A stretch of 64,000 nucleotides of DNA from a delta proteobacterium NaphS2 (lineage in GTDB: Bacteria > Desulfobacterota > DSM-4660 > Desulfatiglandales > Desulfatiglandaceae): the NCBI GenBank assembly GCA_000179315.1, contig ADZZ01000090.1, forward strand, positions 1 to 64,000. Direction: 5' to 3'. The notes under the pieces are model-generated. The model saw nothing but the letters and a program-made list of their open reading frames with translations, did not search any database and was not told where the DNA came from. Position 1 is the first letter of the stretch; each line of letters starts with the position of its first letter. This document shows, piece after piece, positions 26,845-35,047 of the stretch. Made by a program: the position numbers and the translations under genes.

Positions 26845-26873
26845 TTGACACACAGTAAATAATAGCGGAATAT
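26845..26873 (+). promoter_or_regulatory. Candidate promoter of the DUF5678/retropepsin pair
   Basis: TTGACA at 26845, 17-bp spacer, GAATAT at 26868, about 60 bp before the ATG at 26931. The -10 match is weak. Confidence 0.4.
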
Positions 26874-26930
26874 CTTAGACAAATTTACAAATTGACAACT
26901 TCTCGCATTATGCTTCAGGAGGCCTGCACA

Positions 26931-27200
26931 ATGCCGGTTTTAAGTGCAAGAGAGATGGAGGGAGTCAATCTTCCTGCGCCAGGGTCAGCTGACTACTGGG
27001 AAGATAGTAAATGGGCCAGTGAAAATTTTACAGAGATCGTTAAAAAGTATCCGAACCTCTATGTTGCGATAGTCAACAAAAGGGTTGTTGCCGCTGCTAA
27101 AACCATTGCTGAGGTTGAAGAAACCTGTAGGATTAAGACCGGTCGAAAGGATATTCCTATATATCTGGCCGAGAAGGGAATCCGTGTTTACAAGTATTGA
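26931..27200 (+). CDS. DUF5678-type small protein
   Basis: 89 residues: DYWEDSKWASENFTEIVKKY, NLYVAIVNKRVVAAAKTIAE, and KDIPIYLAEKGIRVYKY, which fits the DUF5678 pattern. AGGAGG lies 8 nt before the ATG at 26931, favouring this start over an upstream TTG. Its 3' end overlaps a protease gene by 17 bp. Function unknown; the tight coupling suggests a substrate or regulator of the protease (inference). Confidence 0.7.
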   Translation: MPVLSAREMEGVNLPAPGSADYWEDSKWASENFTEIVKKYPNLYVAIVNKRVVAAAKTIAEVEETCRIKTGRKDIPIYLAEKGIRVYKY

Positions 27201-27645
27201 GCTTGAGTTCGAAACCCACATTGATTTGGAACTTCTCGAGAGAGGGATTGCTGTTCGCTTAATCAGGCTAAGAGCATCTGTGCAACTGCAAACCATAGAA
27301 GGATGGACAGCCAAATATAAGGCTCTTGTCGACACGGGAAACCCTATCTCTATTGTGCCAAAGTCGGTTTGGAGCAAGAGCATGGTAGCCCAGCCTCTAT
27401 CAGACAAGAGCGTCGTGCATGGTATTGGAGGAGGAATGGCTTCAGGAAGGTTGGGTGAAATCACATTTCTTTTCGTAGACAGAAACAGCATCTCCCCTAT
27501 AATAAGGGCGAAAGCCATTCTTCTGGATGATGACCGCGTGCCCTTTCTCATCGGGTTCGAAGACATAATGACCGATGCCAAGTTGATCTGCGATTACAGT
27601 CTAAAACTGGCTTGCCTTGACTTTCCTAGTTCTACGTTTTCTTAA
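27184..27645 (+). CDS. Retropepsin-like (clan AA) aspartic protease
   Basis: 153 residues from GTG 27184 (GAAGGGAA just upstream). KALVDTGNPISIVPKSVW holds the single Asp-Thr-Gly catalytic motif at about residues 50-52. VHGIGGGMASGRLGEITFLF and VPFLIGFEDIMTDAKLICDY correspond to the flap and the second hydrophobic-Gly element of retroviral-type proteases. With one DTG it would act as a homodimer. No signal peptide, so cytosolic. Confidence 0.8.
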   Translation: MFTSIELEFETHIDLELLERGIAVRLIRLRASVQLQTIEGWTAKYKALVDTGNPISIVPKSVWSKSMVAQPLSDKSVVHGIGGGMASGRLGEITFLFVDRNSISPIIRAKAILLDDDRVPFLIGFEDIMTDAKLICDYSLKLACLDFPSSTFS

Positions 27646-27748
27646 AAGCCGGGATGGTTCGCTGCAATGTGATATACGATAGAGATATTTGTGGATTCGT
27701 CAGAGTCGGGGAACGGATGGCAATGGGACCTGAGATGGGGATATTGAC

Positions 27749-27805
27749 ATGACCAACATTCGCCGATATGATCCTCATCACGCTCCGGTTTTTATCGCCG
27801 CACCC
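27749..27805 (+). pseudogene. Possible N-terminal scrap of a Y1 transposase
   Basis: ATG at 27749 gives MTNIRRYDPHHAPVFIA, like the opening strand of some REP-associated Y1 transposases, after which similarity stops. The surrounding 27646-28078 holds nothing else I can name. Confidence 0.3.
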
Positions 27806-28078
27806 CGTAGGTCAGGTTGGCCCGCGTTCCCATTTCATCCCCTAAACGTCGATTCTCCCACAAACCGTCCATGGTACACCCAAACTCCGCACAACCCAAC
27901 GCGGGGCTTCCTGACTCAATTTTGCCATTTCTGGAAAAGTTCTGGAAAAGGGTCAGACCAAGGCAGGGTAAGGCAACTGCTTGTAATTCCGGAAGAATTT
28001 CATTAAAACGCGCATGTTTGAGAGCTTAAAAGGCTATTTTTGGCGAGCAAATGGCTCTTCTAAGAAACGACCAATGAA

Positions 28079-28870
28079 ATGCCAAGGGCGAACCGACATT
28101 ACATCCGAGGACATGTGTGGCACATTACGCATCGGTGCCACAAAAAGGAATTCCTCTTGAAATTCGCCAGAGATCGCCGTCGGTACCTCCGGTGGTTATT
28201 TGAAGCCAAGAAGCGCTATGGGCTGAGTGTACTGAGCTATGCGGTAACTTCCAACCACGTCCATCTTCTTGTCAGGGACACAGGGCATCAAGACGTGATA
28301 CCCAAATCCATTCAATTGGTAGCGGGCAGAACCGGCCAGGAATTCAACATGAGGAAGGATCGAAAAGGCGCCTACTGGGAAGACCGCTACCATGCAACGG
28401 CAATCGAAGCAAATAAACATTTGTTTCAGTGTCTTGTTTACATTGACCTCAATATGGTTCGTGCAGGAGTCGTAGAACACCCGTCGGAGTGGCGGTTTTG
28501 TGGATACAATGAGATTCTATCACCTCGACAACGATATGCGCTGATTGATTATGACGGGCTGAGGAGTTTGCTCAACTTTGATTCGATGGATGATCTGGGC
28601 TCTACTTATGGTGGATGGGTTGCGGAAGCGCTTGAGGGAAATGATCATTTTCGAGACGGTAAATGGTCAGAAAGCGTTGCTGTGGGTAGTCAGGCATTTG
28701 TCACTACGACGAAAGAAGCTCTTGGAGACAAAGGCGAGGGGCGTGAGGTTATTGCCAATGATGGGAGCTATGAACTCCGGGAATCCTCAGCGGCTTATAA
28801 GGACATTTTGGGGGACAAAAACGCTCTTCTAACGGCTCAAAATCAGTATTTTTGGAAAAATATTCCTTGA
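28079..28870 (+). CDS. Short-type RAYT (Y1/HUH tyrosine transposase), copy 1
   Basis: 263 residues: MPRANRHYIRGHVWHITHRC, the HUH motif in NHVHLLV (about residues 60-66), GRTGQEFNMRKDRKGAYWED then RYHATAIE with the candidate catalytic Tyr, and YIDLNMVRAGVVEHPSEW. These are the features of single-domain REP-associated tyrosine transposases, which cut single-stranded hairpin DNA. After the stop, 23 bp lead to the end motif TTGGTCCGACCCCTTACC. Residues 56 onward are duplicated at 32461-33131. Confidence 0.9.
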   Translation: MPRANRHYIRGHVWHITHRCHKKEFLLKFARDRRRYLRWLFEAKKRYGLSVLSYAVTSNHVHLLVRDTGHQDVIPKSIQLVAGRTGQEFNMRKDRKGAYWEDRYHATAIEANKHLFQCLVYIDLNMVRAGVVEHPSEWRFCGYNEILSPRQRYALIDYDGLRSLLNFDSMDDLGSTYGGWVAEALEGNDHFRDGKWSESVAVGSQAFVTTTKEALGDKGEGREVIANDGSYELRESSAAYKDILGDKNALLTAQNQYFWKNIP

Positions 28871-29169
28871 AAACCAATGAGATAGCTATTAAAAGCTTGG
28901 TCCGACCCCTTACCCCACCTCAAGGTGACAAGTGTATTGAGATTATTCGCATCCTTCATGACAGCATGGATATCGAAAGGCACTTTTAAGAAAGAGACCC
29001 CGATCCAATCGCAGCGATTGTCCATCGGGCAGTCCGTCTTCTTTAGTTTAAGGCAGCCATGAGTTTGTACAAATTGTCAACAATGTCCCCTATTTCACTG
29101 ACAGTCCTGTGAAATTGTTTGAAAGGAACAATAGATTCCGCTAAGATGGTTAAAAAGGGGGCGATAACC

Positions 29170-29892
29170 ATGATAGAGGCTAAAGCACAGGATCGCTTGG
29201 ACCGGCTGGAGAAACTGGCCGAAGAGATGTTTTCGGGGATTATTCAGCTGAAGGAATCGCAGGCCAAGACCGACGAACAGATAAAAGTAACGAATGAACA
29301 AATCCGCGAACTTAAGGAATCGCAGTCCAAGACTGACGAGCAGATAAAATCAACGAATGAACAAATCCGTGAACTTAAGGAATCCCAGGCAAAGACCGAC
29401 GAGCAGCTAAAGGCAACCGACGAGCAAATGAGGCGCACCGATCAAAAGCTTGAGCGGATCGGAAAGCAACTGGGAGAACTGGGTCTTGTTCAGGGCGAGG
29501 TAGCGGAGGAATTGTTTTTCCGCAACCTGAGAGGCATATTCCGCAAGACAACGATGGAACTGAAAAAGGTGAAACGTAATCTGAAACGCAAGGGCGAGGG
29601 AGAATTCGACCTGGTGGCAATAAATGGCGGAAAGGTGCTGGTAGTGGAGGTGAAAAATAAACTGGACAAGCGAATGGTGGACAGGTTTGTAAGCAGGAGG
29701 CTGCCCAGATTCAAGGAATTGTTTCCGGAATACGAAAAGTATCAACTGGTCGGCGCCATGGGTGCGCTTGTGGTGAAGGACGATGTGGGCCGCTATGCGG
29801 AGAAGGCGGGTCTTTATGTCCTGACCCAGACCGACGAAGGTGGCGCTGCCCTCCTGAACCGAAAAGGATTTGAACCCAAGACATTCAGCTGA
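29170..29892 (+). CDS. Coiled-coil protein with PD-(D/E)XK-like nuclease domain (DUF3782-like)
   Basis: 240 residues from ATG 29170 (AAAAAGGGGG 8 nt upstream). The N-terminal third is a coiled coil built from three near-identical 21-residue units (QAKTDEQIK...NEQIRELKES), about residues 30-90. After GELGLVQGEVAEELFFRNLR comes KGEGEFDLVAINGGKVLVVE and VKNKL, where the Asp, Glu and Lys fit a PD-(D/E)XK active site (about residues 155-180). Family members are of unknown role. It stands alone between two RAYT genes. Confidence 0.7.
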   Translation: MIEAKAQDRLDRLEKLAEEMFSGIIQLKESQAKTDEQIKVTNEQIRELKESQSKTDEQIKSTNEQIRELKESQAKTDEQLKATDEQMRRTDQKLERIGKQLGELGLVQGEVAEELFFRNLRGIFRKTTMELKKVKRNLKRKGEGEFDLVAINGGKVLVVEVKNKLDKRMVDRFVSRRLPRFKELFPEYEKYQLVGAMGALVVKDDVGRYAEKAGLYVLTQTDEGGAALLNRKGFEPKTFS

Positions 29893-30009
29893 TTCTTCAC
29901 AACCCCCAAAAAATCTTCGCGCCTTCAATGCGACATCAGGCCTCCGAACTCGGACTACCGGCATCCAACTCAAAACCCATAACTCAAAACCGCGGCTATG
30001 CCGCAATAG

Positions 30010-30798
30010 ATGCCTCGCGCAAACCGACATTATATCCCCGGCCATGCTTGGCACATCACCCATCGATGCCATAAGAAAGAGTTCCTTCTGAAATTCAACA
30101 AGGACAAGGATCGCTGGCTGTGGTGGCTGTTTGAAGCAAAGAAACGGTACGGCGCCTGCATTTTTGATTATGTAATAACATCGAATCATATCCATCTGTT
30201 GCTCTACGACAAAGGAACGGAGGAGGCAATCCCGAGGACGCTACAACTGATTGCGGGGAGAACGGGGCAGGAATTCAACCAGAGGAAGAGTCGTAAAGGG
30301 GCATTTTGGGAAGATCGGTATCATGCCACTGCGGTAGAAACAAATGAGCATCTAAGGCAGTGTATTGTGTACATTGATCTCAACATGGTTCGCGCAGGCG
30401 TGGTGGACCATCTATCGGAGTGGGGAAGGTACACTGGCTTCAATGAAATTCAAAACCCGAAAAAAAGATACGCGCTCATCGACCATGGCCAATTGATTTC
30501 GCTTCTCGGGTTAAGGGATCTTGGCGATCTCATCAAATCCCATGCTGCTTGGGTGGATGAAGCTTTGCAACAAGAGAAAAACTGCCGTGATCCAAAGTGG
30601 ACAGAAACCATTGCAATTGGAAGCAAGGCGTACGCAGACACAATAAAAGAGAAATTGGGACCATTATTCCTGAAGCGGAAGGTAGAAGGAAGAGGCGGTC
30701 AATATGAGCTTCAGGAACCTTCAGCTCCTTTCTATAACGCCGGAAATACTTTCCCATGGCGTATGAACGATCCCGATTTCTTCTCACCATTTTCTTAA
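30010..30798 (+). CDS. Short-type RAYT (Y1/HUH tyrosine transposase), copy 2
   Basis: 262 residues, clearly a diverged homologue of 28079-28870: MPRANRHYIPGHAWHITHRC, NHIHLLLYDKG as HUH motif, GRTGQEFNQRKSRKGAFWED and RYHATAVE with the candidate nucleophilic Tyr. The last residues (GNTFPWRMNDPDFFSPFS) are encoded inside repeat R1, and the stop codon lies in the first arm of the R1 hairpin. This makes it the likely parent of the R1 family. Confidence 0.9.
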   Translation: MPRANRHYIPGHAWHITHRCHKKEFLLKFNKDKDRWLWWLFEAKKRYGACIFDYVITSNHIHLLLYDKGTEEAIPRTLQLIAGRTGQEFNQRKSRKGAFWEDRYHATAVETNEHLRQCIVYIDLNMVRAGVVDHLSEWGRYTGFNEIQNPKKRYALIDHGQLISLLGLRDLGDLIKSHAAWVDEALQQEKNCRDPKWTETIAIGSKAYADTIKEKLGPLFLKRKVEGRGGQYELQEPSAPFYNAGNTFPWRMNDPDFFSPFS

Positions 30799-30900
30799 AA
30801 GCCCCTTTTTGGGGTCAAAAAGTGGGTTTTAAGGTCAATTTTAGGGTGCTTTTTCAATTTAACAGGTTGATTAGATTCTATTTTTCATGATCCGACCCCA
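30742..30900 (+). repeat. R1 repeat at the 3' end of a RAYT gene (reference copy)
   Basis: The copy spans the last 19 codons of the RAYT, a 40-bp hairpin (30794-30833) and a tail ending TGATCCGACCCCA at 30900. The hairpin pairs CTTAAAA with TTTTAAG, CCC with GGG, and CTTTTTG with CAAAAAG, leaving a GGGT loop and two bulged bases. Other copies: 11829, 17063, 17179, 20583, 26624, 32306, plus tails at 9875, 10771, 12713, 25595, 26755 and 31482. Confidence 0.85.
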
Positions 30901-30904
30901 TACC

Positions 30905-31252
30905 AGGCCTTTGAATGCAAAAGACATGGTTGCTTTTCCCTGTAAACCCGGCGGCGTATTTCTGTTCCACAAACTTCGATTTTGCACCGTCAGTGCCGCC
31001 CGCTTCCGAAGGCCACCAGTGGATTGGAATCTCGTTCTTCCGGGCTACCTTTTGAATGTGGGCATTCAGTTGATCGGTCAGAATTCGCATGACGCCATTT
31101 GATAAACCTTTGAACCCCACAGCTCTGAGAAACCTTACGATGCCGGCTGGAAAGAACATGGACAGAATGTATCCGCGAATGATGACTCGATCAAAGCAGA
31201 AATATTTGAACTTGATATTCTCGGAGAATTGTTTCAAAAATGAATTGTTCAT
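30905..31252 (-). pseudogene. N-terminal fragment of an unassigned mobile-element-like protein
   Basis: From ATG at 31252: FLKQFSENIKFKYFCFDRVI, MRILTDQLNAHIQKVARKNE and IPIHWWPSEAGGTDGAKSKF. I recall similar long proteins of unknown function in Deltaproteobacteria but cannot name the family. The frame runs into the end of R1 (its last residues GMGSDHEK are repeat-derived), so only about 116 native residues remain. Confidence 0.5.
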
Positions 31253-31481
31253 GGGTGGCTCCTCAGGCTATGGAGTGTGTGCTAAACAATCCATACCGGA
31301 TCACCCATGGAATTTCAAATCAAGAAAGGGGTTTTAGGCAGGGGGTTAAGAGACTCCAGGATGGCAAGGTGGGGCCATGCGTCTCACCATCATAAATACC
31401 CGGGAATTGCCCCGGCTAAAAATATAACCATCATGTCATTAGCCTCCTGCCTACAGCCCCTTTTCGGAACTTCAGTTTGGT

Positions 31482-31509
31482 AAATTTTATATTCCATGGT
31501 CCGACCCCA
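31482..31509 (+). repeat. R1 repeat tail fragment
   Basis: AATTTTATATTCCATGGTCC then GACCCCA. The preceding 31253-31480 holds no gene I can recognise. Confidence 0.6.
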
Positions 31510-31526
31510 TACCAACCACACAAAGA

Positions 31527-31555
31527 TTGACAGAAATGATGGAATTTGGGATATT
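31527..31555 (+). promoter_or_regulatory. Sigma70-like promoter of a VapBC-type module
   Basis: TTGACA at 31527, 17-bp spacer, GATATT at 31550; almost the same block as at 22588-22616. The antitoxin starts 37 bp downstream. Confidence 0.65.
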
Positions 31556-31592
31556 TTGAAGGACTGTAGTTAACGAGGATATCCCCCTTTCC

Positions 31593-31844
31593 ATGGAGTA
31601 TAGCAAAATGGATGTCATGATAGAGATGAATAACGAAAAAATAGGTTTGGCCGACTGTATCGATCGAATGCAGAAAACCGGAGAACCTCTGACCATATTG
31701 CGAGGTAACAAGCCGGTAGCCAGGCTTATCCCACACAAGGAGGGAGACCCACTCATGATGGACCCAATGCTGAAGGGCGCTCTCTATCTCAGCGACCCAA
31801 CCGCTCCACTCCCGGATTCCGATTGGCCGGAGGAACTCCGATGA
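31593..31844 (+). CDS. Phd/VapB-like antitoxin
   Basis: 83 residues. RMQKTGEPLTILRGNKPVAR and LIPHKEG are the Phd/YefM-type beta-alpha elements; the C-terminus (DPTAPLPDSDWPEELR) is a toxin-binding tail. Starts at 31593 or at the in-frame ATG 31608. Overlaps the toxin by 4 bp (ATGA). Confidence 0.8.
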   Translation: MEYSKMDVMIEMNNEKIGLADCIDRMQKTGEPLTILRGNKPVARLIPHKEGDPLMMDPMLKGALYLSDPTAPLPDSDWPEELR

Positions 31845-32227
31845 TACTATTGGACACCCACGCCGTCGTCTGGCTTGCTTCAGATCAGGATAAACTCACG
31901 GAAAAGGGGAAAGGATTGATTAGGTCCAATGCAGGCCGGCTATACCTGTCGGTGGTGTCGGCCTGGGAAATCTCCATACTGCACAAGCGCAATCGTCTGA
32001 AGCTGCCCATGGAGCCCGAAGCTTATGTGGACCGGCTCATTGAACAGCATGGTCTCAACGAAGTCCCTTTAGAGCGAAAAGTCGTCCAACTCTCTGTTCG
32101 TTTACCTGATATACACAATGACCCGTTTGACAGAATACTCATCGCTTTGTGTAAAGAAAAGGGGTGGGTACTTTTGTCGAAAGACAAGGTAATTCCAAAA
32201 TATTCGGGTATACAGGTTGTCTGGTGA
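31841..32227 (+). CDS. VapC-type PIN-domain toxin
   Basis: 128 residues: MILLDTHAVVWLASDQDKLT (Asp 5), LYLSVVSAWEISILHKRNRL (Glu about 45), HNDPFDRILIALCKEKGWVL (Asp about 94, 97), and LSKDKVIPKYSGIQVVW. It is the subtype of PIN toxin that pairs with Phd-like antitoxins. Confidence 0.9.
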   Translation: MILLDTHAVVWLASDQDKLTEKGKGLIRSNAGRLYLSVVSAWEISILHKRNRLKLPMEPEAYVDRLIEQHGLNEVPLERKVVQLSVRLPDIHNDPFDRILIALCKEKGWVLLSKDKVIPKYSGIQVVW

Positions 32228-32305
32228 ACTACCTCTTGGACAAGCCCCTTTCACGATATTAAAAAAACCAACGTCAAAAAAATTAATACAGCTTAACAGC
32301 TCATC

Positions 32306-32450
32306 TCATGGCTTCCAAACGATCCCGCTCTCTTCACACCTTTTTCTTAAAGGCCCCTTTTTGGGGTCAAAAAGAGGGTTTTAAGGTCGATTTTAGGGCC
32401 CTTTTAAACTTCAACTGATTGATTAAATTGCACTTTTCATGGTCCGACCC
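32306..32450 (+). repeat. R1 repeat copy
   Basis: TCATGGCTTCCAAACGATCC, hairpin CTTAAAGGCCCC to GGGTTTTAAG, and tail ending TGGTCCGACCC. The next 10 bases lead into the duplicated RAYT fragment. Confidence 0.75.
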
Positions 32451-32460
32451 GAGACACTCA

Positions 32461-33131
32461 GTAACTTCCAACCACGTCCATCTTCTTGTCAGGGACACAG
32501 GGCATCAAGACGTGATACCCAAATCCATTCAATTGGTAGCGGGCAGAACCGGCCAGGAATTCAACATGAGGAAGGATCGAAAAGGCGCCTACTGGGAAGA
32601 CCGCTACCATGCAACGGCAATCGAAGCAAATAAACATTTGTTTCAGTGTCTTGTTTACATTGACCTCAATATGGTTCGTGCAGGAGTCGTAGAACACCCG
32701 TCGGAATGGCGGTTTTGTGGATACAATGAGATTCTATCACCTCGACAACGATATGCGCTGATTGATTATGACGGGCTGAGGAGTTTGCTCAACTTTGATT
32801 CGATGGATGATCTGGGCTCTACTTATGGTGGATGGGTTGCGGAAGCGCTTGAGGGAAATGATCATTTTCGAGACGGTAAATGGTCAGAAAGCGTTGCTGT
32901 GGGTAGTCAGGCATTTGTCACTACGACGAAAGAAGCTCTTGGAGACAAAGGCGAGGGGCGTGAGGTTATTGCCAATGATGGGAGCTATGAACTCCGGGAA
33001 TCCTCAGCGGCTTATAAGGACATTTTGGGGGACAAAAACGCTCTTCTAACGGCTCAAAATCAGTATTTTTGGAAAAATATTCCTTGAAAACCAATGAGAT
33101 AGCTATTAAAAGCTTGGTCCGACCCCTTACC
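32461..33131 (+). pseudogene. N-terminally truncated duplicate of RAYT copy 1
   Basis: 671 bp equal 28244-28914 with only one substitution seen (GGAGTGG to GGAATGG). The copy starts in the codons for VTSNHVHLLV, so the first 55 residues are gone, though the HUH and Tyr motifs remain and the frame is open to 33087. Its right breakpoint falls exactly after TTGGTCCGACCCCTTACC. The near identity means the duplication is recent. Confidence 0.9.
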
Positions 33132-33245
33132 GAAGAAATCCCGGATAAATTAAGTGCCTGATTCTACATAACTTAAATTTTCAAGACTTTTTTCTTGACA
33201 GGAGCATTATAGGATGTCCCCTGTTTCATAAGTTGAGTTAACCAC

Positions 33246-34094
33246 ATGAAAAGTGAAAAAGAAAAGAATACTATTGCCCAGTTGACAGAGATGGCTGGCC
33301 GGGTAGACGAGGCGCGGAAATGGAAAAACCTCTCTGAATATCTCCTGTTTCTGAGGCATAAGAAGGCGTATGTTTTTGCTGAACCTTACTGCGAAAACCA
33401 GGTCGTTCTTGACTATGGCTGTGGGCATGGGTACGGAAGTTTCCTTTTGGCGCAGAAAGCTGCAAAAGTCTTTGCTGTTGACATAAACAGGGAGGTTATT
33501 GGGGAGTGCATTCAAAGATATCATGCGGACAACCTTTTTTTTGGAACCTTTGAACCCGAAATGCCGCTTCATTTTGAGGCCGGCACATTCGGCGTGGCGA
33601 TTTCCTTCCAAGTTATCGAGCATGTTCTTGATGTTCGGGGTTATCTCAATGAATTGAAGCGACTGCTAAAACAAAATGGCATTTTAATTCTTACGACGCC
33701 CAACAGGAAACATAGACTTTTTCCCTTTCAAAAGCCCACAAACCCTTACCACCTCAGAGAATATAGTTTAAGGCAATTGGCAAAGGATCTTAATGCTGTT
33801 TTCGATAGCGTGATAATTTACGGTGTTACAGGTACCGATGAAATAAATAGCGTCGAATTTGCACGAATAAACAGGTCGCCTTTTAAGGCTTATGTAAAAA
33901 TGCCGATAAAAAGATTTTTGGGACCGAGACGCTCTGAGAGCCTTTCGAGCAAAATGATACACATTAATAACACTAGAAAGGCATTTGGATTGGAGAAAGA
34001 AAGCTTTGGTCAATACTCAGTATGTGATTTTTCCATTCTAAAGGGTAATGTTGAAAAGGGTCTGGATTTTTTGGCGATTTTAAGGAAACAGTGA
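33246..34094 (+). CDS. SAM-dependent methyltransferase of the polysaccharide cluster
   Basis: 282 residues. Class I motif I is VVLDYGCGHGYGSFLLAQKA (about residues 57-76), then KVFAVDINREVIGECIQRY, FGVAISFQVIEHVLDVRGYL and LKRLLKQNGILILTTPNRKH. The C-terminal third is variable, as expected for a substrate domain. First gene of the EPS cluster; probably methylates a sugar or lipid-linked intermediate. The substrate cannot be told from sequence. Confidence 0.85.
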   Translation: MKSEKEKNTIAQLTEMAGRVDEARKWKNLSEYLLFLRHKKAYVFAEPYCENQVVLDYGCGHGYGSFLLAQKAAKVFAVDINREVIGECIQRYHADNLFFGTFEPEMPLHFEAGTFGVAISFQVIEHVLDVRGYLNELKRLLKQNGILILTTPNRKHRLFPFQKPTNPYHLREYSLRQLAKDLNAVFDSVIIYGVTGTDEINSVEFARINRSPFKAYVKMPIKRFLGPRRSESLSSKMIHINNTRKAFGLEKESFGQYSVCDFSILKGNVEKGLDFLAILRKQ

Positions 34095-34122
34095 GCGACA
34101 ACCTCGGTTGGGGGGTATCAGA

Positions 34123-34917
34123 ATGAAGCATTTTTTTATACTGGGTATGGGGCGATCGGGAACTGCATTTTTGGCCTCCCTTCTGTCCAAAGCCAACCAT
34201 GCCCTTGTGTATCATGAACCTGAACCTGAAGACAGGCTCTATTTTGGCTTAAGATATGCTGGACATTTCGATGCTGTGGTGGACAACTATTTAAAAAGGC
34301 GGTTCCAGAAAATACTGCCTAAAGATAAGAGCATTCAACATTACGGCGAAGTAAACAGTTACCTCCGGTACGAAGTTGACTGGTTAAGGGACAAATTCGA
34401 CCCTGCCATCATTCATGTGGTCAGGGATGGGCGGGACTTCGTGTCTTCGGCTTACCCGCGCGTAGCTTATACTGTCAATGATAAGAAAATGACGATCGTT
34501 CCGAAAAGTGGTGACGCCTATGCTGAGAAATGGCAAAATATGAGTCGTTTTGAAAAATTGTGCTGGTACTGGATGCATACAAACGAATTCCTGGCCTCGA
34601 AAACTGATAAACGTGTCCAATTCGAAAAATTGATAGGGGATTATGAATATTTTGAAAAGAATCTTTTGAACCAAATAGGCCTTTACATTAGTAAGAATCT
34701 CTGGGAAGAACAGATACAGAAACCGAAAAACACGACGAAACATTTTTTAATGAAAAAGAGAATTAAAAGGTTGCTCGGTATGAGAAAGCAAGATGACAAT
34801 ACTATTCCGATCGCCCATTGGAATAAGTGGGATAATGAAAGACTAAGTCAATTTGACGATATCTGCTCCGGTACTATGAAAAAGCTTGGATACTACAGCG
34901 TGGCAAATAGACCATAG
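34123..34917 (+). CDS. Sulfotransferase-family protein
   Basis: 264 residues. The 5'-phosphosulfate loop is FFILGMGRSGTAFLASLLSK at the N-terminus, and the 3'-phosphate region IIHVVRDGRDFVSSAY at about residues 92-107. Start chosen at ATG 34123, preceded by GGGGGG at proper distance, rather than an upstream TTG. Family members move a sulfo group from PAPS to carbohydrates, which would give a sulfated polysaccharide. No PAPS synthesis genes are in the window. Confidence 0.8.
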   Translation: MKHFFILGMGRSGTAFLASLLSKANHALVYHEPEPEDRLYFGLRYAGHFDAVVDNYLKRRFQKILPKDKSIQHYGEVNSYLRYEVDWLRDKFDPAIIHVVRDGRDFVSSAYPRVAYTVNDKKMTIVPKSGDAYAEKWQNMSRFEKLCWYWMHTNEFLASKTDKRVQFEKLIGDYEYFEKNLLNQIGLYISKNLWEEQIQKPKNTTKHFLMKKRIKRLLGMRKQDDNTIPIAHWNKWDNERLSQFDDICSGTMKKLGYYSVANRP

Positions 34918-35047
34918 ATGATTAGACTACGAAAGCGAATCCATGAAGCATTTTTGAAAAGGTTAAGGACATAGTCCACAACTCAGAGAGTCGGCGGACT
35001 TGATTGCGCGCATGTGCGAAATTATGATCTCGTAAGTTTACAGTCCA

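Noticed and set aside
29407-30195. 262-codon minus-strand frame overlapping the coiled-coil gene
   Set aside because: It is a shadow of the + strand gene at 29170-29892, which has clear repeats, a nuclease-like motif and a ribosome-binding site.
8741-33131. Integron cassette array with attC sites
   Set aside because: No integron integrase is present. R1 hairpins contain gene ends of RAYT and lack paired attC core sites, and the modules are not uniformly of cassette form.
33132-33245. Promoter TTGACAGGAGCATTATAGG before the EPS cluster
   Set aside because: The spacing between TTGACA and the TATAGG-like box is only about 7 bp, so it cannot be a standard sigma70 promoter as read.
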